Below, piece by piece: positions 23,031 through 32,784 of a DNA stretch of 64,000 nt. This DNA is from Carnegiea gigantea. Its lineage: Eukaryota > Streptophyta > Magnoliopsida > Caryophyllales > Cactaceae. Position numbers and translations under genes: made by a program. The notes beneath the pieces were generated by a model that was given only the letters and a program-made list of their open reading frames with translations, did no database searches and had not been told where the DNA came from. The stretch is taken from positions 516,501 through 580,500 of the forward strand of contig JAKOGI010000443.1 of NCBI GenBank assembly GCA_029747015.1, read 5' to 3'. Position 1 is the stretch's first letter. The number at the start of each line of letters is the position of its first letter.

Positions 23031-24440
23031 AAGGACCAATATAGTTCTAAAAATAATTTTCCGCACCCTTTCGATAACCCATTGAAATATTGGGACAAGG
23101 ATAAGTCTTATGCAGACATCCAACTCAAAGAGGCCAACTCAATTGTACGAGTTAAGCCCATGAGATATAGTCAGGCAGATGAACTCGAGTTCAAAGTCCA
23201 ACTCAAAGAACTCGAAGAAAAGCAACTAACTTTTAAAAGCACTGAGGATAACAAAAGTCCTCATAGTAGTCCAGCATTCATGGTAAACAACCACTCTGAA
23301 CAAAAGAGAGGTAAGCCAAGAATGGGGATTAACTACAAAAGGTTAAACGAATTAACCGTCTTTGATGGTTATTTCCTTCCTAATAAGGAATTGCTTATCA
23401 ACAAAACCCTTAACAAAAAGTGGTTTTCTAAATTTGATTGCAAATCAGGATTTTATCAGATTAAACTAAAAGAATCTGCTAAGCCCTTAACTGCATTCAG
23501 CACACCTCAGGGGCAATACATTTGGAATGTAATGCCAATGGGACTAAAAAACGCCCCACAGATCTTTCAAAGAAGAATGGATAATATCTTCAATGAATAT
23601 TCAGACTTTTGTCTAGTTTATGTTGATGATATCTTGATCTTTTCTTCTAATATTGCAGATCATGCAACTCATCTCATGAAATTCATTGAGAAAAGCCGTA
23701 ATCACGGATTAATACTATCAGCCAAAAAAGCTGAGATTGCAAAAGAACAAATCGAGTTTTTAGGTCTAAAGATCGACCATAAGAGTATAGAAATGCAACC
23801 CCACATATGTGAAAAAGTTGCCAATTTCCCTGATAAACTCTGCGACCGAAAACAGGTTGAACGTTTCTTAGGATGTATCAATTACGTCAGTGACTTTGTG
23901 CCTAACCTAGCATGGCTAAGAGGTCCACTTCAAGATCTTCTTAAGAAAAGATTAAATTTACAATGGCAAGATTACCACACCCATCTTGTCCAACAACTCA
24001 AGAAGATGTGTAGTCAATTACCTAGATTGGCCATCCCTGAACCAGGTGATCAACTAATAGTTGAAACAGATGCCTCAAACCTTTACTGGGGAGGAGTCCT
24101 TAAAGCCAGAAAGGCTGATGACAAAGAACATGTTTGCAGGTATGCTAACGGATGTTTTAAGCCAGGTGAGATTAATTATCACAGCAATGAAATGGAATTA
24201 CTCGCCTTAAAACGAAGTTTTGCTAAATTCCATTTCTTTATTTTACCTGTAAAGTTCTTAGTCAGAACAGATAACACTAATGTGAAAGCTTACATTTTTA
24301 ATAAGCTCCCCTGTACCCCTGAGTACAAAAGACGCCATAGATGGCAACAATATTTTCAGAAATATCAATTCGATATTGAACATATAAAAGGTAAGAATAA
24401 CCATCTTGCTGATTTTCTTAGCAGGGAAGCCAATGGTTGA
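22998..24440 (+). pseudogene. ORF2-RT fusion, protease lost (U1)
   Basis: An open frame of 480 codons begins with the first residues of ORF2 (MTININSFLKKKD) and then runs into RT at the NPLKYWDKDK segment. Compared with the 666-residue protein, the first about 209 residues, including the aspartic protease, are absent. The RT catalytic YVDD, RNase H residues (ETDASN, with Asn replacing Asp) and the normal C-terminus remain. It is a chance in-frame product of the U1 deletion. Confidence 0.85.
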
Positions 24441-25551
24441 AGAAGAAACATCTTCAGCAGACGCCAGATCCTTATTGGAAATGGCCATCCACGAATTATG
24501 TGTCGCTCATGAACGAATGACACGAATCCAGAAGGAAATTGAAGGGGAAATTAATCCTCGTATCATCCAGGCCTTATCCAGCCTCGATGAAGTAATGGCG
24601 CTACAAGCCATTGACTTATCTGATGAAATACATCAGGCCTTTCTTGGAGCATGTAAACGTGCCCAGAAAGGAAAAGGACTCGTGTCCGATAATCTCCAAG
24701 AAGGAGAGGGACTTCTGTCCACACAAGAACTCCTTAAGCCTACTTTCAAAACGAAAGGAAAGGTTCAAGAATGTTCTACCTCCTCAGAAACAGAGGAAGA
24801 AAATGACTTCACAGTCATCATGCCTAAGGCACAAAGGCCTATATTGAATCAGGCTATATCCATGGAACAATACGTTTCATATTCAAAATGGGTTTATACA
24901 GCCCAGAGCACTAACAGTCAACTGATTGACACTTCTGGAATTTATCCCAGAATTCATTTTCTTGCAGGAAGTCCTACAGACGACGTTAGCAAGGCAGTAA
25001 TGTTCGGTTTCTGCGCTAGCATTACATGCAGCCCCGGAAACAGAGAAATTCTAGGACTACATAAGTCCATAATCGAAGCAGTCAAGAAGTTTCGAAAAAG
25101 CTCCAAATCTGATTGGGTAGTATTAAAAATACTATCTGCCAGCCCAGAGGGTCTACCCACTCCAGCTCCAGGATGGTTAATCGTTCAACTCTGCACTCCA
25201 AACAGAGCCAATTTGAAGTTCAAAAAGAACAAAGTTCTCGAACAACCAGAAGTTCACGAAGAATGGATCTGTCATCGCAGAGCCATGGGTTTCACTGTAA
25301 TTTTTAACAAGTTACAAGCCCTTCGAGAATCTAACAAAGGATTTATGTACAATGCACCCAGCAACATCTATATCTATGCTGAAGGGAATTGTAGCCCAAG
25401 GTATGATGCCCTTAACAAGATTAGTTCAGGGATAAGCCTTATCTACAGCTGTCGTATACCAGGCAGTCATTCTACACGTAGTTATCTCTGTGGATTCCTT
25501 CATCAAGAAAGGACAAAAGGATGCTGCATTTGTCCGTTAAGGATTGGTTAA
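24433..25551 (+). CDS. Virus B ORF6, putative transactivator-position protein (U1)
   Basis: 372 codons, intact, starting at the ATG that overlaps the RT stop by 8 nt (ATGGTTGA). It differs from the U2 copy by a few residues (for example EEETSS for EEQTSS near the N-terminus, shared with U6). See the entry at 31666 for the protein itself. Confidence 0.8.
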   Translation: MVEEETSSADARSLLEMAIHELCVAHERMTRIQKEIEGEINPRIIQALSSLDEVMALQAIDLSDEIHQAFLGACKRAQKGKGLVSDNLQEGEGLLSTQELLKPTFKTKGKVQECSTSSETEEENDFTVIMPKAQRPILNQAISMEQYVSYSKWVYTAQSTNSQLIDTSGIYPRIHFLAGSPTDDVSKAVMFGFCASITCSPGNREILGLHKSIIEAVKKFRKSSKSDWVVLKILSASPEGLPTPAPGWLIVQLCTPNRANLKFKKNKVLEQPEVHEEWICHRRAMGFTVIFNKLQALRESNKGFMYNAPSNIYIYAEGNCSPRYDALNKISSGISLIYSCRIPGSHSTRSYLCGFLHQERTKGCCICPLRIG

Positions 25552-26231
25552 AGGAAGCGTGTTGGACCCAGTGAAAGGGACAGCCACTATCTGCTAAAGA
25601 AAAAGGCAGACGCTGCAGAAAAAGCAAAGATTCCCAAAGGACAATCATAATGGTTGCCAGCTAAGAAAAGCAAACGCACTAAGCAAAAGCAAAAAGCAAG
25701 CAACGCGTTTTCAAAAGATGCTGTACGAAAAGCAGCTATTGTCTACAGTAAAAGTAGATTCTCTATTTATTTTACTTTTGCTAATTGTACTATTGTCGGT
25801 TCAGCTCTTCTATAAAAAGGAGCGACCCCCCATTTGTATGAGGCATCGGTAGGAAGAAGAAGGGGATCAGATCAAAAAATAGATATCTCTAGAGAGAGAA
25901 AATGAAGGTCGAGTAACTACTCCTTTAGGGAGTAGAGTATGTAAACAAAATTAGTGTATAATTATTAGTATTATCAATAAAAGTAGTTTTTATACATCTT
26001 AGTGTACAACATTATTTGGTTTGAGAAGAGGGTCTGGAGTACCTTTGGAATAGCCAAAGAAGTAGCCAAAAGACAGGTGGTCGCCGGCGAAAGAGGCTGA
26101 GGTCCAGCGAGGTATTGACCTTATCTCTAACTAATTATGTTCTATGACAAGATGCATATTTACTACTTAGTTTGATAAGACTAATAATTATCATTAATTT
26201 GTTTATATGCTTGAAACCTAGTTTAGTTAAG
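25552..26231 (+). promoter_or_regulatory. Intergenic promoter, leader and poly(A) region, short-repeat class (U1)
   Basis: A TATA box is at 25811-25818 (TATAAAAA instead of TATATAAA) and the AATAAA signal at 25976-25981. Between them is the CTACTCC/GGAGTAG hairpin. The GCAAACGCACTAAG repeat upstream of TATA is present once (25670-25735), against twice in U2, U3, U6 and U7. The RNA would start near 25845, so the segment to about 26000 would be the terminally redundant part. Confidence 0.7.
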
Positions 26232-26861
26232 ATGAATCCCTTTAGCCCTGAACAACTACACGCCAAGGCTATAGTTAAAAATGCTTTAGAACGATGCCTT
26301 CTAGAGAAGGAAAACAGTGAGTTTATTATTCAGGTCAAAGAAACCTTGATTAACATTAGCAGACGAGGACTAGAACGATTAGGAAATGACTTTTTCGATA
26401 ATACTCTAGTGCTCGCTAATGGCGAGATAATTATTCCAAGCCCAAGGAGTATCCTTGAAAATGATAATCTTTATCATATTAATGTTATCCATCGCCAAAA
26501 GGCTATTCTTGACGGCATTAACGAGGCCTTACTTTCTTTAGACACTTGTCTCAGACGTCATAATCAAATTATGACTATAAATACCAAGAGTTTCTTAAAA
26601 GAAGAAGGACCAATAGGTCTAAAAATAATTCCGCACCCAGTTGTAGCTATGCTCAATAACTGGAAAAAGAAGCTGTCGAAATGGTATCAGAGCCATTCTT
26701 CATGTCTCAGACCCAGAGACCAAACAAATTGTCTTAAAACTAAAGATAAAAGATGGATTCATATCTGTCAACAGGCTGAACTTGCCAATAATCAATGGCA
26801 TGTACAACCTGACCTAGCAAGCCCTGCTAGAGATTCCTTATCAGGATTAAGTGATGGATAA
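26232..26861 (+). pseudogene. ORF1-ORF2 fusion by 1-nt deletion (U1/U2 junction)
   Basis: Starts at the normal ORF1 ATG (MNPFSPEQLHAK). A single-base deletion near 26567 (CAAATTATG against CAAAATTATG elsewhere) shifts ORF1 into the ORF2 frame, giving one 209-residue product that reads through the primer site and ends at the usual ORF2 stop. It overlaps the capsid ATG by 8 nt. ORF1 loses its basic C-terminus (KRRRTKRSKNN). It is either a defect or a natural fusion variant; other copies all have two frames. Confidence 0.8.
26682..26695 (+). promoter_or_regulatory. Virus B tRNA-Met primer binding site (U2)
   Basis: TGGTATCAGAGCCA, a perfect 14-nt complement of the plant initiator tRNA-Met 3' end. 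It lies within the ORF2 frame, not in an ORF-free leader. Confidence 0.93.
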
Positions 26862-28506
26862 AGCTGGTAGCAGTTCATCAACTCCATATAAGGAATTGTG
26901 GAAGTTCAATCTACAAGGACAAACAGTAGATACTAAGTTAAATAGTATCTATGAGGGATTAGGAGAAATCCAGAAATTAATTCTGCATACTCCTAAATCA
27001 GAATCTGAACCTCAAATTGTTCGCAGAAGAGTTAGATTTAACCCTTCTATCGACCCTACCAAACCAGGGTATCCTTCAATTTCGAACATGGTTCGAACGT
27101 TTATTTCCTTAGAAGAATTAGAGCAAGAATATGCTCAAGCTAATTCGGATGAGGAAGACGAGATCTTAGATAAGATCAATGAACTCCAATTACAATGTAA
27201 TATGGAGGCTACAGGTGAAGCGTCAACAAGTCACCCTATGATAGTACCAGACTCAACTCAGTCTAGTGGTCAAAGTGGTCCAAGTGGTCCAGAGGTAAGA
27301 CCCGAGAGTCAGACTAATCTTGATAGTCACATAGGAAGTGATGACGAAGAGGAAGCACAACGCTACCGATATCGTCACCCTTCGTCTAGACAAAGACGAG
27401 TGGGAAGACCTCATCTATTCCCTCACCCAGGCCATGCCTACCCTTTGAGTAATGCAGGCGCTACCTTAAACATTGACTGTGTTACAAATACAGACGAAGT
27501 TATCAAGGAATGGGTAAAAGCCTTACTCATTTATTCTGGTGTCACTAGAACAGATGGTGATGAATTAAAAATTTTCATCCCTTTAACTTTAAGTGGGAAA
27601 GTATCTGACTGGTTTACTGCCTTACCTGAAGAAACCAAGGTAAGATATTTAGGTGGAACAACCACTAATGACAATAAAACAATCATTAATACGATTGAGA
27701 ACGAAATTCGAAGAGAATTTTTGGGAGAAGATTATTCTCAGTATCGTTTAAGAGAAAAACGATTAAAGAGGCAAAAATACCTCACGATGCTTTATAATTT
27801 ACAGATATGCGACATCAATTATTTTGATGCCTATGTTTGTGAATTTGAAAAGTATTATTACAAAGCTGAAATATCTTCAGCAGCCTCTAATTCGTTAAAT
27901 TTCCATAACGATATGTTTTTTACTAAATTACCATTCCCATGGAGTGATTTAATATTTAGTAAATGGAAGGCCGCAGAACGACCTGAAAGAACTGACACAT
28001 TAGGTGCCAGAATTGAGTTTGCTAGAGTAACACTAGCAGATGAATGTGAAAAAGCCTATAAAAGAAAGAGGCTTCAAAAGGATCAAAAGAAGCTGAAATG
28101 TAAAGATCAGCTCTATTATCCTAGTAAGTTTGGTTGTCAATTAGACAAATCTACTAAACAGAAAAAGAAGTTTAAGGCCAAAAAGAAACTTGGTAAACGT
28201 GTCAAGAAGCACCCTAAACCTTTCAAGAAGAAAAGAAAATTCTTTAAAAAGAAACAAAAAAGAAAAGAAGACAAGAGTTCTTCTAAGCAAATCCAAAAAC
28301 AGGATTGTAAATGTTGGAACTGCAATGAAAAGGGACATTATGCAAATGAATGCCCCAAGAAAATTAACTTTGCAGGTGTTTGCTCTAATGAGTTATTTGA
28401 GCAATTTGCAGGCTACGAAGAAGTAGCATTTTCAGACATAACGTCTGAAGACGAGATCCTCGTCTTAACCTATTTATCCAGCAGCTCAGACGATGAGTCA
28501 GACTGA
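26854..28506 (+). CDS. Virus B capsid protein (U2)
   Basis: 550 residues. The N-terminal half is acidic (SDEEDEILDKINEL near residue 100, GSDDEEEAQ near 165). The central capsid core includes a WVKALLIYSGV segment and an FEKYYYKAE segment. A very lysine-rich region (about 430-485) precedes a CCHC zinc knuckle C487-x2-C490-x4-H495-x4-C500 (CWNCNEKGHYANEC), and a short acidic tail ends the protein. This is the standard caulimovirid capsid plan: the knuckle and basic stretch bind the RNA genome and acidic ends modulate assembly. The ATG at 26854 is chosen because it overlaps the ORF2 stop by 8 nt (ATGGATAA). The end overlaps the movement protein by 14 nt. Confidence 0.92.
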   Translation: MDKAGSSSSTPYKELWKFNLQGQTVDTKLNSIYEGLGEIQKLILHTPKSESEPQIVRRRVRFNPSIDPTKPGYPSISNMVRTFISLEELEQEYAQANSDEEDEILDKINELQLQCNMEATGEASTSHPMIVPDSTQSSGQSGPSGPEVRPESQTNLDSHIGSDDEEEAQRYRYRHPSSRQRRVGRPHLFPHPGHAYPLSNAGATLNIDCVTNTDEVIKEWVKALLIYSGVTRTDGDELKIFIPLTLSGKVSDWFTALPEETKVRYLGGTTTNDNKTIINTIENEIRREFLGEDYSQYRLREKRLKRQKYLTMLYNLQICDINYFDAYVCEFEKYYYKAEISSAASNSLNFHNDMFFTKLPFPWSDLIFSKWKAAERPERTDTLGARIEFARVTLADECEKAYKRKRLQKDQKKLKCKDQLYYPSKFGCQLDKSTKQKKKFKAKKKLGKRVKKHPKPFKKKRKFFKKKQKRKEDKSSSKQIQKQDCKCWNCNEKGHYANECPKKINFAGVCSNELFEQFAGYEEVAFSDITSEDEILVLTYLSSSSDDESD

Positions 28507-29680
28507 AGAGCATTCACAACAAGAGGAAGGTGAATCCTCAGGTACGTATTCAAATGAGATACTTTTCGATAAAAAGAAGTATCAAAAGATTTTATCTAAA
28601 AACCTCAAGATAAATGAGCACGAAGGTTTTAAACGAACCTTATTACACATTTTCCGTAGAAAGAATATTCAGTACTTTGGTACTAATATTCAGGAAATCC
28701 CTATTAGCAGCAATATAGCTGAAGGACAAGTAGAATTGCCCTTAGTAACCATCGAACAGATTAGACAAAAAATCAGGAAAATCCCTGAAAAGGACCGAAC
28801 CAAGATCGGTTATATCCATTTTGGTGCAGTAAGAATTCATTTGAAAGCCACCTTTCAAAAGGGATTAGACACCCCTATAATTCTTACATTAATGCATAAT
28901 CGCATTGCAAATCGATCAGAAGCCATAATAGGCATTCTGAAGGGAAACTTGGTTTACCAAAACCTTAGTTTCACCACTTACCCAGGGTATAGCATACCCA
29001 TTAGAGACTTAGACACTAACCGTGCCCTAAATCTCTGTTACCACTTTCAAAGGTCAGACTTACTAGAAAGTCTACACCATTCACCTTTTACCATCTATAC
29101 CATGGTAAGTTACATGCTAAGTAACACTCATATTATTGACCAATTTCTCCAAAAAGACGAAATTGAATTAGACGATATCTTTTCTGATATCTGTGAAGTC
29201 CAAGAGATTTCTAGACCTAAGTTGCAGCCAATCAACGAGTGGCAAATTGATATTAAACAGAAACCACTGTTTAATAGATGCAATAGTATGCAAGGTAGAT
29301 ACTCCGTAGACGGTAGTATTCTACGAAGCTACCCCCTTGAGCGATTGCCAAATCCAAAACTGGCTAATTTCCAAATTGTGAGTAAGATTTACATCACACA
29401 ATGGAAAGACGGATTAATTTGGATTAATCCTGCCATCCAGCATAACTACGCTAATCCTGAGATTTATTCTCAAATGCAAGAACATAAACTAACTTATGTT
29501 CCTGTACTCTTTGAATCCGTTGAACGGATTATTCATCTAGAAAATCAAGCTTTTAAAACTAAAGCTGATTTGCTCCTAGGGATGCGTTTCTTATCAGAAA
29601 CCACTTATTCCATAACTGAGCATTTTATGACCATTAAGCTCAATGGTATAATTGTTCATGCCAGTAAAGTCCATGAATAA
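28493..29680 (+). CDS. Virus B movement protein, 30K superfamily (U2)
   Basis: 395 residues. The segment around residues 106-121 (GYIHFGAVRIHLKATF) and the following LDTPIILTLMHNRI, GILKGNLVYQ and YSIPIRDLDTNRAL blocks are the conserved core of caulimovirid movement proteins, which line plasmodesmata and carry virus between cells. The ATG at 28493 overlaps the capsid stop by 14 nt, and the stop overlaps the next start by 8 nt (ATGAATAA). In cavemoviruses, as I recall, this domain is fused to the capsid; here it is a separate ORF. The region after about residue 230 is lineage-specific and I recognise nothing in it. Confidence 0.9.
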   Translation: MSQTEEHSQQEEGESSGTYSNEILFDKKKYQKILSKNLKINEHEGFKRTLLHIFRRKNIQYFGTNIQEIPISSNIAEGQVELPLVTIEQIRQKIRKIPEKDRTKIGYIHFGAVRIHLKATFQKGLDTPIILTLMHNRIANRSEAIIGILKGNLVYQNLSFTTYPGYSIPIRDLDTNRALNLCYHFQRSDLLESLHHSPFTIYTMVSYMLSNTHIIDQFLQKDEIELDDIFSDICEVQEISRPKLQPINEWQIDIKQKPLFNRCNSMQGRYSVDGSILRSYPLERLPNPKLANFQIVSKIYITQWKDGLIWINPAIQHNYANPEIYSQMQEHKLTYVPVLFESVERIIHLENQAFKTKADLLLGMRFLSETTYSITEHFMTIKLNGIIVHASKVHE

Positions 29681-31673
29681 GGTGCCATATATTAAGGTAC
29701 AATTAGTTTACAGGTTTCATCAACCTGAATGGTTTCACGCCATGATAGACACAGGATCAGATGTCACAATGGCATCCGCCAATTCTTATCCAGAACGATA
29801 CTGGAAAGACTTGCATAAACCCCTACAGGTGGTTGTAGCATCTGGACAGGTTACTAAACTCACCAAAGCCGTTTTTGGTCAGTTTATAGCTATCCAAGAT
29901 AGCACAGAAAACCAGTTCAAGGTATTACCACTACCTACTGTAGTAATACAAGCACCTAAAGATGCTACCTATAACCTCCTCTTAGGAGTTGACTTTCTTA
30001 ATAGATTCAAGGAATATAGCTGTGACCACTCACACATTAGTTTCCTTACCCCATGTGGACATTGGATTAGGTCCCAGCTCATAGCCCATCCTCAGTATCG
30101 AGGAACTATCTCATTTCAACCACGCAGCCAGCATGGTGGAGAGCCTAGGCCCAAAAATATAAACCGGCCCAAAAACCTTACAAAAAGGCCCAAAGACCAT
30201 TCTAAGGTCAAAGCCCAATTGCTAAATGCTCTATCAAACACCCAAAGAGCATTAGAATTTCGGCTAGAGAACGAAGTAAAAACACTTCTACAAGCCCATT
30301 TCGATGACAACCCATTGAAGTATTGGGACAAGGATAAGTCTTATGCAGACATCCAACTCAAAGAGGCCAACTCAATTGTACGAGTTAAGCCCATGAGATA
30401 TAGTCAGGCAGATGAACTCGAGTTCAAAGTCCAACTCAAAGAACTCGAAGAAAAGCAATTAGCTTTCAAAAGCACTGAGGATAACAAAAGTCCTCATAGT
30501 AGTCCAGCATTCATGGTAAACAACCACTCTGAACAAAAGAGAGGTAAGCCAAGAATGGTGATTAACTACAAAAGGCTAAACGAATTAACCGTCTTTGATG
30601 GTTATTTCCTTCCTAATAAGGAATTGCTTATCAACAAAACCCTTAACAAAAAGTGGTTTTCCAAATTTGACTGCAAGTCAGGATTTTATCAGATTAAACT
30701 AAAAGAATCTGCTAAGCCCTTAACTGCATTCAGCACACCTCAGGGGCAATACATTTGGAATGTAATGCCTATGGGACTAAAAAACGCCCCACAAATCTTT
30801 CAAAGAAGAATGGATAATATCTTCAATGAATATTCAGACTTTTGTCTAGTTTATGTTGATGATATCTTGATCTTTTCTTCTAATATTGCAGATCATGCAA
30901 CTCATCTCATGAAATTCATTGAGAAAAGCCGTAATCACGGATTAATACTATCAGCTAAAAAAGCTGAGATTGCAAAAGAACAAATCGAGTTTTTAGGTCT
31001 AAAGATCGACCATAAGGGTATAGAAATGCAACCCCACATATGTGAAAAAGTTGCTAATTTCCCTGATAAACTCTGCGACCGAAAACAGGTTGAACGTTTC
31101 TTAGGATGTATCAATTACGTCAGTGACTTTGTGCCTAACCTAGCATGGTTAAGAGGTCCACTTCAAGACCTTCTTAAGAAAAGATTAAATTTACAATGGC
31201 AAGACTACCACACCCATCTTGTCCAACAACTCAAAAAGATGTGTAGTCAATTACCTAGATTGGCCATCCCTGAACCAGGTGATCAACTAATAGTTGAAAC
31301 AGATGCCTCAGACCTTTACTGGGGAGGAGTCCTTAAAGCCAGAAAGGCTGATGACAAAGAACATGTTTGCAGGTATGCTAACGGATGTTTTAAGCCAGCT
31401 GAGATTAATTATCACAGCAATGAAAAGGAATTACTCGCCTTAAAACGGAGTTTTGCTAAATTCCATTTCTTTATTTTACCTGTAAAGTTCTTAGTCAGAA
31501 CAGATAACACTAATGTGAAAGCTTACATTTTTAATAAGCTCCCCTGTACCCCTGAGTACAAGAGACGCCATAGATGGCAACAATATTTTCAGGAATATCA
31601 ATTCGATATTGAACATATAAAAGGTAAGAATAACCATCTTGCTGATTTTCTTAGCAGGGAAGCCAATGGTTGA
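29673..31673 (+). CDS. Virus B protease-reverse transcriptase-RNase H (U2)
   Basis: 666 residues from the ATG that overlaps the movement protein stop. The aspartic protease active site is D26-T-G-S, with NLLLGVDFL closing that domain near 110. RT occupies about 210-450, with SKFDCKSGFYQIKL (motif A), LTAFSTPQGQYIW, MGLKNAPQIFQRRM and YVDD at 394-397. RNase H spans about 535-666, with candidate catalytic Asp 544 (ETDASD), Glu 586 (NEKELLAL), Asp 611 (RTDN) and the ADFLSR end. There is no integrase, so this is a pararetrovirus, not Ty3/gypsy. It makes genomic DNA from RNA in the cytoplasm. All motifs are intact. Confidence 0.95.
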   Translation: MNKVPYIKVQLVYRFHQPEWFHAMIDTGSDVTMASANSYPERYWKDLHKPLQVVVASGQVTKLTKAVFGQFIAIQDSTENQFKVLPLPTVVIQAPKDATYNLLLGVDFLNRFKEYSCDHSHISFLTPCGHWIRSQLIAHPQYRGTISFQPRSQHGGEPRPKNINRPKNLTKRPKDHSKVKAQLLNALSNTQRALEFRLENEVKTLLQAHFDDNPLKYWDKDKSYADIQLKEANSIVRVKPMRYSQADELEFKVQLKELEEKQLAFKSTEDNKSPHSSPAFMVNNHSEQKRGKPRMVINYKRLNELTVFDGYFLPNKELLINKTLNKKWFSKFDCKSGFYQIKLKESAKPLTAFSTPQGQYIWNVMPMGLKNAPQIFQRRMDNIFNEYSDFCLVYVDDILIFSSNIADHATHLMKFIEKSRNHGLILSAKKAEIAKEQIEFLGLKIDHKGIEMQPHICEKVANFPDKLCDRKQVERFLGCINYVSDFVPNLAWLRGPLQDLLKKRLNLQWQDYHTHLVQQLKKMCSQLPRLAIPEPGDQLIVETDASDLYWGGVLKARKADDKEHVCRYANGCFKPAEINYHSNEKELLALKRSFAKFHFFILPVKFLVRTDNTNVKAYIFNKLPCTPEYKRRHRWQQYFQEYQFDIEHIKGKNNHLADFLSREANG

Positions 31674-32784
31674 AGAACAGACATCTTCAGCAGACGCCAG
31701 ATCCTTATTGGAAATGGCCATCCAGGAATTATGTGTCGCTCATGAACGAATGACACAGATCCAGACGGAAATTGAAGAGGAAATTAATCCTCGCATCATC
31801 CAGGCCTTATCCAGCCTCGATGAAGTAATGGCGTTACAAGCCATTGACTTATCTGATGAAATACATCAGGCCTTTCTTGGAGCATGTAAACGTGCCCAGA
31901 GAGGAAAAGGACTCGTGTCCGATAATCTCCAGGAAGGAGAGGGACTTTTGTCCACACAAGAACTCCTTAAGCCTACTTTCAAAACGAAAGGAAAGGTTCA
32001 AGAATGTTCTACCTCCTCAGAAACAGAGGAAGAAAATGACTTCACAGTCATCATGCCTAAGGCACAAAGGCCTATATTAAATCAGGCTATATCCATGGAA
32101 CAATACGTTTCATATTCAAAATGGGTTTATACAGCCCAGAGCACTAACAGTCAAGTAATTGACACTTCTGGAATTTATCCCAGAATTCATTTTCTTGCAG
32201 GAAGTCCTGCAGACGACGTTAGCAAAGCAGTAATGTTCGGTTTCTGTGCTAGCGTTACATGCAGCCCCGGAAACAGAGAAATTTTAGGACTACATAAGTC
32301 CATAATCGAAGCAGTCAAGAAGTTTCGAAAAAGCTCCAAATCAGATTGGGTAGTATTAAAAATACTATCTGCCAGCCCAGAGGTTCTACCCACTCCAGCT
32401 CCAGGATGGTTAATCGTTCAACTCTGCACTCCAAACAGAGCCAATTTGAAGTTCAAAAAGAACAAAGTTCTCGAACAACCAGAAGTTCACGAAGAATGGA
32501 TCTGTCACCGCAGAGCCATGGGTTTCACTGTAATTTTTAACAAGTTACAAGCCCTTCGAGGATCTAACAAAGGATTTATGTACAATTCACCCAGCAACAT
32601 CTACATTTATGCTGAAGGAAATTGTAGTCCAAGGTATGATGCCCTTAACAAGATTAGTTCAGGGATAAGCCTCATCTACAGCTGTCGTATACCAGGCAGT
32701 CATTCTACACGTAGTTATCTCTGTGGATTCCTTCATCAAGAAAGAACAAAAGGATGCTGCATTTGTCCGTTAAGGATTGGTTAA
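31666..32784 (+). CDS. Virus B ORF6, putative transactivator-position protein (U2)
   Basis: 372 residues. The ATG at 31666 overlaps the RT stop by 8 nt (ATGGTTGA). The N-terminal about 75 residues are predicted helical (SLLEMAIQELCVAHERM). A Ser/Glu-rich linker (ECSTSSETEEENDF) follows near 122, then a mixed alpha/beta domain with WVYTAQSTNSQVIDTSGIY and a cysteine-rich end (CGFLHQERTKGCCICPLR). Position as last gene before the promoter is that of the inclusion-body/translational-transactivator gene, and the small gene overlaps fit a virus that needs one. I cannot see the viroplasmin signature itself, so function is inferred from position only. Confidence 0.75.
   Translation: MVEEQTSSADARSLLEMAIQELCVAHERMTQIQTEIEEEINPRIIQALSSLDEVMALQAIDLSDEIHQAFLGACKRAQRGKGLVSDNLQEGEGLLSTQELLKPTFKTKGKVQECSTSSETEEENDFTVIMPKAQRPILNQAISMEQYVSYSKWVYTAQSTNSQVIDTSGIYPRIHFLAGSPADDVSKAVMFGFCASVTCSPGNREILGLHKSIIEAVKKFRKSSKSDWVVLKILSASPEVLPTPAPGWLIVQLCTPNRANLKFKKNKVLEQPEVHEEWICHRRAMGFTVIFNKLQALRGSNKGFMYNSPSNIYIYAEGNCSPRYDALNKISSGISLIYSCRIPGSHSTRSYLCGFLHQERTKGCCICPLRIG

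Larger units (their letters stand above)
22823..26681 (+). mobile_element. Virus B unit U1 (left end of array, internally deleted)
   Basis: Begins inside ORF1, then jumps near 23068 from just upstream of the primer site into the RT domain. The capsid, movement protein and protease genes are therefore lost. RT, RNase H, ORF6, the intergenic promoter region and the next ORF1 follow. The jump lies at a CCC shared by both flanks, suggesting a microhomology deletion. It ends at the primer site of U2. Confidence 0.9.

Noticed and set aside
24611..24847. 78-codon frame within ORF6, repeated in each copy
   Set aside because: It overlaps ORF6 completely in another frame, and its composition is that expected of a shifted frame.
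30116..30331. Antisense frames opposite RT and capsid (71, 76, 62 and 65 codons, repeated in each copy)
   Set aside because: They are shadows of strongly constrained coding sequence on the other strand, without starts or domains of their own.
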